Below the pieces are notes generated by a model. That model was not told where the DNA came from. It made no database searches and saw only the letters and a list, made by a program, of their open reading frames with translations. The translations under genes and the position numbers were made by a program. This document shows, one piece after another, positions 20,365-28,498 of a stretch of DNA of 29,844 bases (position 1 is the stretch's first letter; each line of letters starts with the position of its first letter). Source of the DNA: Candidatus Raymondbacteria bacterium RIFOXYA2_FULL_49_16 (GTDB lineage: Bacteria; Fibrobacterota; OXYB2-FULL-49-7; XYB2-FULL-49-35); NCBI GenBank assembly GCA_001789205.1, contig MFYT01000086.1, forward strand, positions 1 through 29,844. Direction: 5' to 3'.

Positions 20365-22031
20365 GCAAGAAAATCGTCATCATAGGAGGTGTGGCAGGAG
20401 GCGCTTCAGCTGCGTCCAGACTTCGGCGGAACGATGAACACGCTGACATCGTCATTCTTGAACGGGGGCCGTATATATCGTTCGCCAATTGCGGCCTGCC
20501 GTATTATATCGGGGGTGTTATACAGGAGCGTGACGCGCTTCTAGTGCAGACACCAGAGGGCTTTAAAAACCGGTTCAACATTGATGTGCGGGTGAACACC
20601 GAGGTGGTTGCCATTGACCGTACAAAAAAAGAAATAGCAATCAAAAATCGTCTAACCAGCGAGACGGCCACAATGGGTTATGACACACTCATCCTTTCTC
20701 CCGGCGCATATCCGGTAAAACCGCTGATTCCAGGCATCGAATCATCCAGAATATTCACCCTCAAGACCATACCCGACATGGATGCGATCAACGCGGCAAT
20801 CAGCAAAGGCGCGAAAAGCGTTGTGGTTGTGGGCGGCGGGTTTATCGGCGTTGAGGCTGCGGAAAATCTCAGGCAACGAGGCCTTACCGTGACCCTGGTG
20901 GAGGCATTGGACCAGATATTGCCCCCCTTTGACCCGGAGATGACATCCCCTCTTATCCGGGAATTGCGGCTCAACAATGTTTCTGTGGTTCTGGGAAGTC
21001 CCGTGGCTTCGTTTCAGGAGAGCGGCGCCACCCTGGTCTGCACGCTCAAGGACGGCGTAAAAATAGAGGTTGATTTTGCGGTGCTATGCATTGGCGTCAA
21101 ACCTGAGACCGCACTGGCACAGGGAGCGGGGCTTGCCCTGGGCGAACGCGGTGGCATTGTTGTCGATGAGCATATGCGGACAAGCGATCCGGACATATAT
21201 GCTGCGGGCGATGCGATCGAAGTGCGCGACTTTATCACGTCGAGCCCGTCGCTGGTCCCCCTTGCTGGACCGGCGAACAGGCAGGGACGCGTTGCGGCTG
21301 ACGCAGTGTGCGGTACAGACGCCGCGTTTGGCTCTGTGCTGGGGACGGCCATTGTCAAAGTATTTTCTCTGGGCGCGGGCAGCGTGGGCATGAATGAGAA
21401 GACGCTGAGGGCCAAAAACCTGCCGTGTCAAAAAATATTCCTACACCCGCTTGATCATGCGGGATATTATCCCGGCGCCACGCAGCTCTCAATCAAGCTC
21501 CTGTTCAATCCCCAAAGCGGCGCCGTGTATGGGGCGCAGGCCATTGGCGCACAAGGCGTGGCGCGGCGCATTGACGTCATTGCCATGGCGATGCAGGCGG
21601 GCATGACGGTCTTTGACCTGGAAAACGCGGAATTGTCGTATGCGCCGCCCTATGGTTCGGCAAAAGACCCCATTAATCAGGCCGGCTTTATTGCCGCAAA
21701 CCACATCAGGGGGACCCATCCCTTGTTCAGCTTTGAGGACCTGCAGCGGTTCGATCCAGGCCGCCAGGTTTTGATCGACGTGCGAACAAAAAGGGAATTT
21801 TCCGTGGGACATATCCCTGGCGCAATGAACGTGCCGGTTGACGATCTTAGGACGTTATTGGACGCTCTTCCCCGCGACAAGGAACTGCTCATCTATTGCC
21901 AAGTGGGATTGCGCGGGTATATCGCGGTACGCATTCTTTCGCAGAATGGTTTTGCGGCAAGGAATTTATCGGGCGGCTACAAGACCTGGAGCGCGTACGA
22001 GGCTTTGCGCAATCGCGTCACTGGTTCTTGA
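20361..22031 (+). CDS. CoA-disulfide reductase-like flavoprotein with C-terminal rhodanese domain
   Basis: 556 residues. The N-terminal FAD motif KIVIIGGVAGGASAASRLRR, the active-site SFANCGLPYYIGG with redox cysteine C44, the NADPH motif VVVGGGFIGVEAAENLR and the FAD segment DIYAAGDAIEV identify the single-cysteine pyridine nucleotide-disulfide oxidoreductase group (CoADR, Npsr). The last ~100 residues are a rhodanese domain (RQVLIDVRTKREFSVGHIPG, C513 in CQVGLRGY). CoADR-Rhd fusions reduce CoA-disulfide, CoA-persulfide or polysulfide. Cytoplasmic. Start ATG overlaps the AraC gene stop by 4 bases. A role in handling sulfur released by, or redox stress linked to, the neighbouring sulfatase pathway is only inference. 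Convergent with the RND pump gene. Confidence 0.92.
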   Translation: MSKKIVIIGGVAGGASAASRLRRNDEHADIVILERGPYISFANCGLPYYIGGVIQERDALLVQTPEGFKNRFNIDVRVNTEVVAIDRTKKEIAIKNRLTSETATMGYDTLILSPGAYPVKPLIPGIESSRIFTLKTIPDMDAINAAISKGAKSVVVVGGGFIGVEAAENLRQRGLTVTLVEALDQILPPFDPEMTSPLIRELRLNNVSVVLGSPVASFQESGATLVCTLKDGVKIEVDFAVLCIGVKPETALAQGAGLALGERGGIVVDEHMRTSDPDIYAAGDAIEVRDFITSSPSLVPLAGPANRQGRVAADAVCGTDAAFGSVLGTAIVKVFSLGAGSVGMNEKTLRAKNLPCQKIFLHPLDHAGYYPGATQLSIKLLFNPQSGAVYGAQAIGAQGVARRIDVIAMAMQAGMTVFDLENAELSYAPPYGSAKDPINQAGFIAANHIRGTHPLFSFEDLQRFDPGRQVLIDVRTKREFSVGHIPGAMNVPVDDLRTLLDALPRDKELLIYCQVGLRGYIAVRILSQNGFAARNLSGGYKTWSAYEALRNRVTGS

Positions 22032-22092
22032 GAGGCGCGGAACAGCCAGCGTTACCAATGGGGCCAAGGGCATAGCCAAGACCCGTTGCCAT

Positions 22093-25000
22093 TCATGGAT
22101 TGCTGTAGGAATGGCCAGCGGTTTCTTTTCCAGCGAGAAACGAATACATTGCCGGAATAACGAACAGCGACAGGATCAGCGAAAAGGCGAGACCGCCAAT
22201 GATCGCGATGCCCATGGACATGCGGCTTTTAGCGCCCGATCCAAGCGCGAGCGCAATGGGCAACGACCCGAGCATGACCGTAAGGCTGGTCATCACAATG
22301 GGCCTGAAGCGCGAGACCGCGCCTTCGATGATCGCCGAAGCCGCCGCCATGCCAGCGCGCCTGCGCTGGTTGGTGAATTCAACGATTAGGATGCCGTTTT
22401 TAGTCACCAAACCAATGAGCATAATGATGCCGATCTGTGAGAATATATTGAGACTCTGGTTAAAATACCAGAGCGTGAACAGCGCGCCCGCGATGGCCAT
22501 GGGCACGGTGAACATGACGATTAAGGGGTGCCGGAAGCTTTCGAACTGGGCCGCGAGCACCAGAAAGACCAATACCAAGGCGAAGAGAAAGGCGAAGACA
22601 ATACTGGAACCGCTCTCTGAAAAGTCGCGCGAGGTGCCGGCAAGCGCGGTCTGGAAGCGGTCGTCGAGTGTCTTTTTCGCAATGGCCCGCATGACCGTAA
22701 TGCCTTCGCCCATGGTCCTGCCCTCGGCAAGGCTGGCCGAAACCGTTGCCGCTGAAAAGCGGTTGAACCGGTAGAGTTGGGGAGGGCTGCTGGTCTCGGT
22801 CAGGGTAACCATATTATCCAGCTGCACAAAGCCGCCTGTTTTGCTGCGCACAAACGCCGAGGTGAGGTCAAGGGGCCGCGCCCGGTTTTCACGTGAAAAC
22901 TGGCCGATGATCTGGTATTGCTTGCCATTGCGGATATAGTAGCCATACCGGCTGCCGCTCATGGCCAATTGGAGCGATTGCGCGATGTCGCGCGCCGAGA
23001 CGCCAAGGTCGCGCGCTTTTTCCCGGTCTATTGAGAGCCGCAGCTCGGGTTTGTTGAATTTCATGTTTGCGTCAACAGCCTGGAAACAGGGATCCTTGGA
23101 CGCCTCTTGCAGGAAAAGCGGCAATTTTTCCTTTAAATCGTCAAGTTCAGGGGCTTGTATGACGAACTGCACGGGGAGACCCGCGCGCCTGCCGCCAATG
23201 GTCTGTTCCTGAGACACAATGGCGCGTGCGCCGCTAAGGCCCTGCATGGCCTTTGCGAGCCGGTTCACTATCTCCTGCTGCGACGCCTTGCGTTTGGCAG
23301 GGTCAACAAGCAGCAGGGTCACGGACCCTGAATTGCCACCTGGAGTGCGGGTGAGGGCCGCGTCCTTTTCGGGCACAGTCTTGTTTATAAGGACATCCAC
23401 TTTGTCCATGTAATCGCGCATGTATTCAAACGTACGTCCTTCGGACGCAGTAGCATTTATAAAAACACGGCTGCGGTCTTCGAAGGGCGCTAGTTCCGTG
23501 GGCAGAATAGTGAAGAAAAGAGCGATAAGGCAAAGTGAAAAGACGATAACAACAAAGGCCAGGAACCGACGATGCATAAACCGTTCAAGCGTGCGGCGGT
23601 AGGCGGTAATGAGCGCCTCGAAATAGGGTTCGGTGCGCGAATAGAGCGAACGGTCAGATGAAATGTGGTGCTTTAAAAAACGGGTGCAGAGCATGGGAGT
23701 GATAGAGAGCGACACAATGGCCGAGAGAAAGACTGACCCGGACAAAACGCCGCCGAATTCCTTGAACAGCTTTCCGGTAACGCCTTGCAACAGAATGACC
23801 GGAAAGAGCACCGCGACCAGGGCCATGGTGGTGGCTATGATAGCAAAGAAGATTTCAGACGAGCCTGAATGGCCCGCCTCGAGCGGCGGCACGCCGCGTT
23901 CTATTTTGTTGTAAATGTTTTCAAGGACCACAATGGCATCGTCAACCACCAGGCCCGTTGCCAGCACCAGGGCCAGCAGCGTGAGGATATTGACCGAGAA
24001 GCCAAAAATATACATAATGAAAAACGCGCCGGTGAGTGAGATGGGCATGGCGAGCATGGGAATCATTGTTGCGCGCCAGTTGCGAAAAAAGGTGAAGATG
24101 ACCAGCACTACCAGCATAAAAGCCAGGGCAATGGTCTCAACCACCTCGACAATGGAGGTGCGGATGTTTTTCGTGACATCGTATCCGATTTCAAGGAGAA
24201 CGTCAGCCGGTTTGTCCCGTTCAATGTTCTTGAGTCTGAGGTAGAACTCATCGGCAATGGCGATATGGTTCGCCCCAGGCTGGGGAATGATGGCAACACC
24301 CACCATGGGAACGCCATTACGTTTCATAATGGTGCGGTCGTTCTCCGCTTCTTCAACAGCCTCGCCAATGTCCCTGAAACGGACTACAGTACCGTTAGTC
24401 TCGCTGATGACCATGGTGTTGAATTCATCGGCAGTGCGCATGCCGCTCATGGTACGGATGGAGAGTTCGGTGGTTGCGCCCGCAATGCTGCCCGATGGCA
24501 GCTCTACATTTTCACGGTCAATGGCATTCTTCACGTCCTGGGGCGTCACCGCACGGGCGGCCATTTTCGCCGGGTCCATCCATAATCGCATGGCATAGCG
24601 CCGTTCGCCCCAGATCCGGACTTCGCTTACGCCAGCAATGGTCTGGAGCCGCTCTTTAAGCACATTCGCGGAATAGTCGGTAAGATCGAGCAGGTTGCGC
24701 GTATCGCTACGCACAGTGACCATGATGACCGGGGAAGAGTTTGCGTCGGCCTTGGTGACCACGGGCGTGTTTGCGTCGGGCGGCAGGTTGCGCATGGCGC
24801 GCGACACGCGGTCGCGCACGTCGTTTGCCGCTGCCTCAAGATCCGTCCCCAAGGTGAATTCGACGGTGATGCTGCTTGAGCCGTCGGCACTTGACGAGGT
24901 AATGGTCCTGATGCCTGCCACGCCATTGATCGACTCTTCCAGGGGTTCGGTGATCTGGGTTTCAATAACATCGGCGCTAGCGCCGCTATACGATGTTGAC

Positions 25001-25140
25001 ACGCTTATAACAGGCGGGTCAACGTCCGGATAATCGCGCACGCCCATGCGCGATATGCCGATGAAGCCGAAAAGCATGATGGCGACGTTCACCACAATGC
25101 TGAGGACCGGACGGTTGATGAATAGGGATGAGAGGCGCAT
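22093..25140 (-). CDS. RND efflux pump, HAE1 (AcrB/MexF-like) subunit
   Basis: 1015 residues, slightly shorter than AcrB. Inner-membrane proton-driven exporter of drugs and other amphiphiles. It begins LFINRPVLSIVVNVAIMLFG (TM1) and YPDVDPPVISVSTSYSGASA; GLVVDDAIVVLENIYNKIERG in TM4 holds the two proton-relay aspartates; ITPMLCTRFL and the second-half TM7 (RRFLAFVVIVFSLCLIALFF) and TM10-12 (IGIIMLIGLVTKNGILIVEF, ILSLFVIPAMYSF) are all present. The two periplasmic porter halves are intact. Follows the adaptor gene by 9 bases. No outer-membrane TolC-like gene is in the operon; the CsgG-like repeat protein upstream is the only envelope protein. Confidence 0.95.
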   Translation of the reverse strand: MRLSSLFINRPVLSIVVNVAIMLFGFIGISRMGVRDYPDVDPPVISVSTSYSGASADVIETQITEPLEESINGVAGIRTITSSSADGSSSITVEFTLGTDLEAAANDVRDRVSRAMRNLPPDANTPVVTKADANSSPVIMVTVRSDTRNLLDLTDYSANVLKERLQTIAGVSEVRIWGERRYAMRLWMDPAKMAARAVTPQDVKNAIDRENVELPSGSIAGATTELSIRTMSGMRTADEFNTMVISETNGTVVRFRDIGEAVEEAENDRTIMKRNGVPMVGVAIIPQPGANHIAIADEFYLRLKNIERDKPADVLLEIGYDVTKNIRTSIVEVVETIALAFMLVVLVIFTFFRNWRATMIPMLAMPISLTGAFFIMYIFGFSVNILTLLALVLATGLVVDDAIVVLENIYNKIERGVPPLEAGHSGSSEIFFAIIATTMALVAVLFPVILLQGVTGKLFKEFGGVLSGSVFLSAIVSLSITPMLCTRFLKHHISSDRSLYSRTEPYFEALITAYRRTLERFMHRRFLAFVVIVFSLCLIALFFTILPTELAPFEDRSRVFINATASEGRTFEYMRDYMDKVDVLINKTVPEKDAALTRTPGGNSGSVTLLLVDPAKRKASQQEIVNRLAKAMQGLSGARAIVSQEQTIGGRRAGLPVQFVIQAPELDDLKEKLPLFLQEASKDPCFQAVDANMKFNKPELRLSIDREKARDLGVSARDIAQSLQLAMSGSRYGYYIRNGKQYQIIGQFSRENRARPLDLTSAFVRSKTGGFVQLDNMVTLTETSSPPQLYRFNRFSAATVSASLAEGRTMGEGITVMRAIAKKTLDDRFQTALAGTSRDFSESGSSIVFAFLFALVLVFLVLAAQFESFRHPLIVMFTVPMAIAGALFTLWYFNQSLNIFSQIGIIMLIGLVTKNGILIVEFTNQRRRAGMAAASAIIEGAVSRFRPIVMTSLTVMLGSLPIALALGSGAKSRMSMGIAIIGGLAFSLILSLFVIPAMYSFLAGKETAGHSYSNP

Positions 25141-25149
25141 GGGTTTCTT

Positions 25150-26220
25150 TTAGTCCGCGCCAGAGATCCTGACCAGCGCTCCGGGTTGGAGCATGAGCAC
25201 GCCTGACGCCACAACAGTGTCGCCTGCGGCCAGGCCGGCGTTTATCTCGACACGCGCGGCCTCGCGGGTACCAATAGTGATTGGGACCAGGGTCGCCATG
25301 CCGGCCTTTATAACATAGAGGTTTTGGCCGTTAATAGTGGGTACCAGGGCCTCGCTTGGCACCAGGAGGGCCTTTTTTTTATCGCCCAGGGCTATTTCAA
25401 CCTTAGCAAAGGCGCCTGAGGGAATTTTATTTCCAGGATTGGGACAAAGCGCGCGGAAGCGCACGGAGCGGGTCGCTTCGTCCACCTTGGGTTCGCCCGC
25501 GTAGATAGAACCAGTAAAAGGTGTCTCTATCCCTTGTATGGTGTACGAAAGCGCGGTGCCTGTTGTAATGCGGGAAAAATACTGTTCCGGGACCGCGAAT
25601 TCGAGCCGCAAGGGGTTGGTGCTTACGCACGAGGCGATCATGGTGCCCACGGGCAGGTAGGAGCCTTCACTTACGTACCGCAGGCCTATTTTTCCGTTAA
25701 AGGGAGCGCGGATCTCGGTCTTTTCTATTTGCGCGTTCAGCAGCGCCACGTCGGCCCGCGCGGAAGCCAAATCACGCACGGTTGATTCGTACATTTCCCT
25801 GCTGATCGCGGCTTGCTCGAGCAGAACTTTCTGGCGCGCCTCTTTGTCATTGGCAACAACGAGGTTTGCCGTTGCCTTTTGCAGCTGTGCCTGCAAGTCA
25901 GCGTCGTTTATCTTCACCAAAAGCGCACCTTTTTGTACTGCGCTCCCTTCCGTAAAACTGATACGTGCCACGCGGCCGGAAATCTCGTTCATAAGTTCCA
26001 CGTTTTCAGAGGGAAGCAGGGTGCCGGTGGTCACTACTTTTTCCTGCATTGATTCGGGTTTCGCGACGATTATAGACACAGTAACAGGACCTGATAACCG
26101 TTTGTCTTTTCGTGCGCCCGGAGCAGCGGGACGGTCCATGAGCAGTTTGGGAATGGCAAGGGCAATGATAACGGCGGCAGCCAGAACAATTTTGCCTTTA
26201 GTTGTGCGGATGAAGTTCAC
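25150..26220 (-). CDS. RND efflux periplasmic adaptor (membrane fusion protein)
   Basis: 356 residues from a GTG at 26220, chosen because GAGG lies five bases upstream; a TTG at 26238 would add six residues. N-terminal membrane anchor KIVLAAAVIIALAIPKLLM, then barrel-sandwich half-motifs (GRVARISFTEGSAVQKGALLVKI), a coiled-coil hairpin (LQAQLQKATANLVVAND ... DLASARADVALLNAQIEKTE), the second lipoyl half (IRAPFNGKIGLRYVSEGSYL), and beta-barrel and membrane-proximal domains ending GDTVVASGVLMLQPGALV. Couples the pump to an outer-membrane channel. Starts 42 bases after the DUF1638 gene and precedes the pump gene. Confidence 0.92.
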   Translation of the reverse strand: MNFIRTTKGKIVLAAAVIIALAIPKLLMDRPAAPGARKDKRLSGPVTVSIIVAKPESMQEKVVTTGTLLPSENVELMNEISGRVARISFTEGSAVQKGALLVKINDADLQAQLQKATANLVVANDKEARQKVLLEQAAISREMYESTVRDLASARADVALLNAQIEKTEIRAPFNGKIGLRYVSEGSYLPVGTMIASCVSTNPLRLEFAVPEQYFSRITTGTALSYTIQGIETPFTGSIYAGEPKVDEATRSVRFRALCPNPGNKIPSGAFAKVEIALGDKKKALLVPSEALVPTINGQNLYVIKAGMATLVPITIGTREAARVEINAGLAAGDTVVASGVLMLQPGALVRISGAD

Positions 26221-26262
26221 AAGATCCTCGTGATCCAAAATATACTATTTATACGGGGAAAT

Positions 26263-27012
26263 TTACGCTGATAAGCCGATGATACCCTCATCGTATGCGG
26301 GAATAATGCTTTTGCAGGGTGGCACGACCAGAAAACTTTCATTGGGCCATTCGCCATTCACCAACCGCAGCAGCAGGTTTGTGTTGCCGCGCAGCTCCTC
26401 GAATGCCCAGCCTTTTTCGCGCGCCAGTTCCCTTGTCTGGTCCCGGTATTCAGGGAAATCGCCGATACCAGTGTCGAGATACGCCATTTTTGTATAATTC
26501 TTTGTCCAGTCTCCAAGGGTTTCCATGAGATACGTCGCGTTTTCCTCGCCGTATCGGTCAACATACTCCTGATATGTCCGGTGCATGCCAAGCTGGGAGG
26601 TAATGCTTTGGCTGTTTGTATCGCATCCTGTGTCGCGTTCAATCCAGCCGGTTGACTTGAAATATGTTCCCGGATTATTCTTGAAATATTCAGCATATTT
26701 CTCTTTTGAACCTAAAAGCAGCGTGATGCAGTCGTGTGCGCGCGGCACAACAAGCGGCAGGCGCGCAGCATGCAGCCCGCGGATACCGTTGTTGCACAAG
26801 CCATAGGCCAGAAGGATGGCATCGTATTTTGCCGTGTCAATTTTGTCGACCTCTTCCTGCAGGCGGCCGGCCATCTTTGCTTCGCCCATGTCGTGCAGGC
26901 CTTTTTCCATGAAGGTAACATCAACAATGGTTTTGCATTGTGAAAGACAAAAGCAAATTTCGCGATAGAGGATTTCACAGGCAATGAGCTTGTAGCGCGC
27001 GGGAAGGCTCAT
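26263..27012 (-). CDS. DUF1638 domain protein
   Basis: 249 residues. The features of the family are clear: YKLIACEILYREIC at the start, DAILLAYGLCNNGIRGL, LVVPRAHDCITLLLGSKEKY, PGTYFKSTGWIERD, and GWAFEELRGNTNLLLRLVNG with a C-terminal FLVVPPCKSI. DUF1638 proteins are often encoded beside corrinoid methyltransferase and URO-D/MtaA-type genes; their reaction is not known to me. Here it is the second gene of the RND operon, 3 bases after the CsgG-like gene, which is an unusual setting. Conserved Cys/His residues (C52-type NGLC, PRAHDC, PPC) suggest a metal or cofactor site. Confidence 0.8.
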   Translation of the reverse strand: MSLPARYKLIACEILYREICFCLSQCKTIVDVTFMEKGLHDMGEAKMAGRLQEEVDKIDTAKYDAILLAYGLCNNGIRGLHAARLPLVVPRAHDCITLLLGSKEKYAEYFKNNPGTYFKSTGWIERDTGCDTNSQSITSQLGMHRTYQEYVDRYGEENATYLMETLGDWTKNYTKMAYLDTGIGDFPEYRDQTRELAREKGWAFEELRGNTNLLLRLVNGEWPNESFLVVPPCKSIIPAYDEGIIGLSA

Positions 27013-27015
27013 AAA

Positions 27016-27957
27016 TCAGAACCCAAAGTTGATAATGGGCATAAAGGGCGCGCCCGGGCCTTCGCGGCTCACATTGACCAGACCAATCTGCAATCCATAC
27101 AACCGTTTTGCCACATTGACCAGGCCTGCCTGAAGTCCGAACATGGAACCTGTCACATTCACCAGACCTGCCTGCAGGATGCCGTTGGTTTTGCCGATAT
27201 TGATCAAACCCGCTTCAATGCCGATCATACGCAGGTCTGTTCTGTTGATAAGCCCTGCGTCAACTCCGTATACAGACCGGTTGTGGCCATAAATAAGGTC
27301 GATACGCAGGCCGATAATCGTTGTTTTTGAGTTGATAAGATGGGCAGGAGAGGCAAAGGCGATCTGAAAAGGGAAGACCGGCACACGCAAGCCGCGTTCC
27401 ACAGTCGTAGTATCTTTTGCTTCAGGTGGCGGTACAGAGTGTTTTTGCGCAAAGGGCACGGCAATGGGCGGCCGCGGCGGTATGGGTACGGAGTCGGCGT
27501 TCCGGACCTGCGTCAGTTGTGCGACAAGACCGGGGACATGCTTTAGCAGACCGTCGATAATCCCTGACTGGTCAACCGATACCATGGAAATGATACGTCC
27601 TGTGGCAACATCCACGCGTCTGAGCATAAGGGAATAGGTGAAGCTAAGTTTGCTTACTGTTCCTGTGATTATCTGCTCTACTCCCGCTAGTTTGCCCATT
27701 TGGACAATGCATTCATCGGACACGCACCCGCTTTGCTGAAATCCTTGTTCCTTCAGTATCTCATCCAGGGCCTCGCGCTCCACCAGCACGAATTGGCCGG
27801 TTTTAAAGAGCTCGGCACTCACCCGGCTGGTAATGATGTCCGCGTCGTCCTGGCTTACGCCCTTGGCATCGAGGCGGTTTATGGCAATGTGGATAGAGTC
27901 CTGGGAAAAAGCAGCGCTGCAGAGGGCAATGATCAGCAGAAAAGATAAAGCGTGCAT
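27016..27957 (-). CDS. secreted CsgG-like protein with LA_2272-type surface repeats
   Basis: 313 residues. Signal peptide HALSFLLIIALCSAAFS. Residues ~20-150 follow the CsgG/penicillin-binding lipoprotein LpoB-like pattern (IAINRLDAKGVSQDDADIIT, ELFKTGQFVLVEREALDEIL, QIITGTVSKL). A Pro-rich linker (VPIPPRPPIAV) leads to a C-terminal domain of five ~22-residue repeats of the form GxxAGLxN (VYGVDAGLIN, MIGIEAGLIN, GILQAGLVNV, MFGLQAGLVNV, LYGLQIGLVNV), the LA_2272 surface repeat, closing with PFMPIINFGF. It has no lipobox cysteine. First gene of the operon that continues with DUF1638 and the RND pump. No Shine-Dalgarno was found. It may form or stabilise an outer-membrane structure. Confidence 0.78.
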   Translation of the reverse strand: MHALSFLLIIALCSAAFSQDSIHIAINRLDAKGVSQDDADIITSRVSAELFKTGQFVLVEREALDEILKEQGFQQSGCVSDECIVQMGKLAGVEQIITGTVSKLSFTYSLMLRRVDVATGRIISMVSVDQSGIIDGLLKHVPGLVAQLTQVRNADSVPIPPRPPIAVPFAQKHSVPPPEAKDTTTVERGLRVPVFPFQIAFASPAHLINSKTTIIGLRIDLIYGHNRSVYGVDAGLINRTDLRMIGIEAGLINIGKTNGILQAGLVNVTGSMFGLQAGLVNVAKRLYGLQIGLVNVSREGPGAPFMPIINFGF

Positions 27958-28102
27958 GTGAATAAAAGATACATTTGCGGGTTGGTGGCCTGAAAGGGTT
28001 TTGGGCGGGGGAACACACGGTGTCCCGACGTTAATTTAAAAAAAATAACGGATGAATGGTTGGACATTATTTCTGAGAAAAATTGTCTTCGAAGAATAAA
28101 TT

Positions 28103-28297
28103 TTAATCCCGATCTTCGATCTCATCATCATCTGATTCATCACTATCGATATCATCAATTTCTTTTGGTTCGATTTCGATCTCATCATCATCTTCTTCGT
28201 CAGAGTCTAAAAGAATTGCGTTCAGGTTGCTTTCGTCCAAGAGGTCACCCGCTGGGGTAAAGGGACTTTTTTCGTGCTCATGATTGGAAATGGACAT
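28103..28297 (-). CDS. very acidic small protein, 64 aa
   Basis: Real translation is supported by AAGGAGG (28306-28312) at good distance from the ATG. The N-terminal 30 residues are ordinary (SPFTPAGDLLDESNLNAIL); the C-terminal 34 residues contain 23 Asp/Glu. An 18-base stretch is repeated exactly 60 bases apart (28116-28133 and 28176-28193), so the tail seems to have grown by duplication of a 20-codon unit. No signal peptide or cysteine. Such tails occur in chaperone-like, nucleic-acid-mimic or metal-buffering proteins, and in the termini of RNA polymerase or ribosome partners; nothing here decides. It stands alone between the RND operon and the GntR-type regulator. Confidence 0.6.
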   Translation of the reverse strand: MSISNHEHEKSPFTPAGDLLDESNLNAILLDSDEEDDDEIEIEPKEIDDIDSDESDDDEIEDRD

Positions 28298-28424
28298 GTT
28301 TGGGCCCTCCTTTTAAACCGTCTTTGCACCAAAAACTAATATTATGCATCCGGCATGGCAATATAATTTATAGGCCTGAAAACACACCTTTGCGGATGCG
28401 TCATCGCATAAGGATCGAAAACGC

Positions 28425-28453
28425 TTGTAATTCAATAAAAAATAGATTACATT
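28425..28453 (+). promoter_or_regulatory. possible sigma-70-type promoter of the GntR/LacI regulator
   Basis: TTGTAA (28425-28430), 17-base spacer, TACATT (28448-28453), ending 45 bases before the regulator ATG. Matches are partial and the region is AT-rich. Confidence 0.3.
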
Positions 28454-28498
28454 ATTATGGTAGGCAACTAGTCATTTTAACAAATATCAGGCGGTTTT

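Noticed and set aside
28010-28060. GGGAACAC/GTGTCCC dyad as terminator of the acidic-protein gene
   Set aside because: On the relevant strand the T-run precedes rather than follows the stem, so it does not have terminator geometry.
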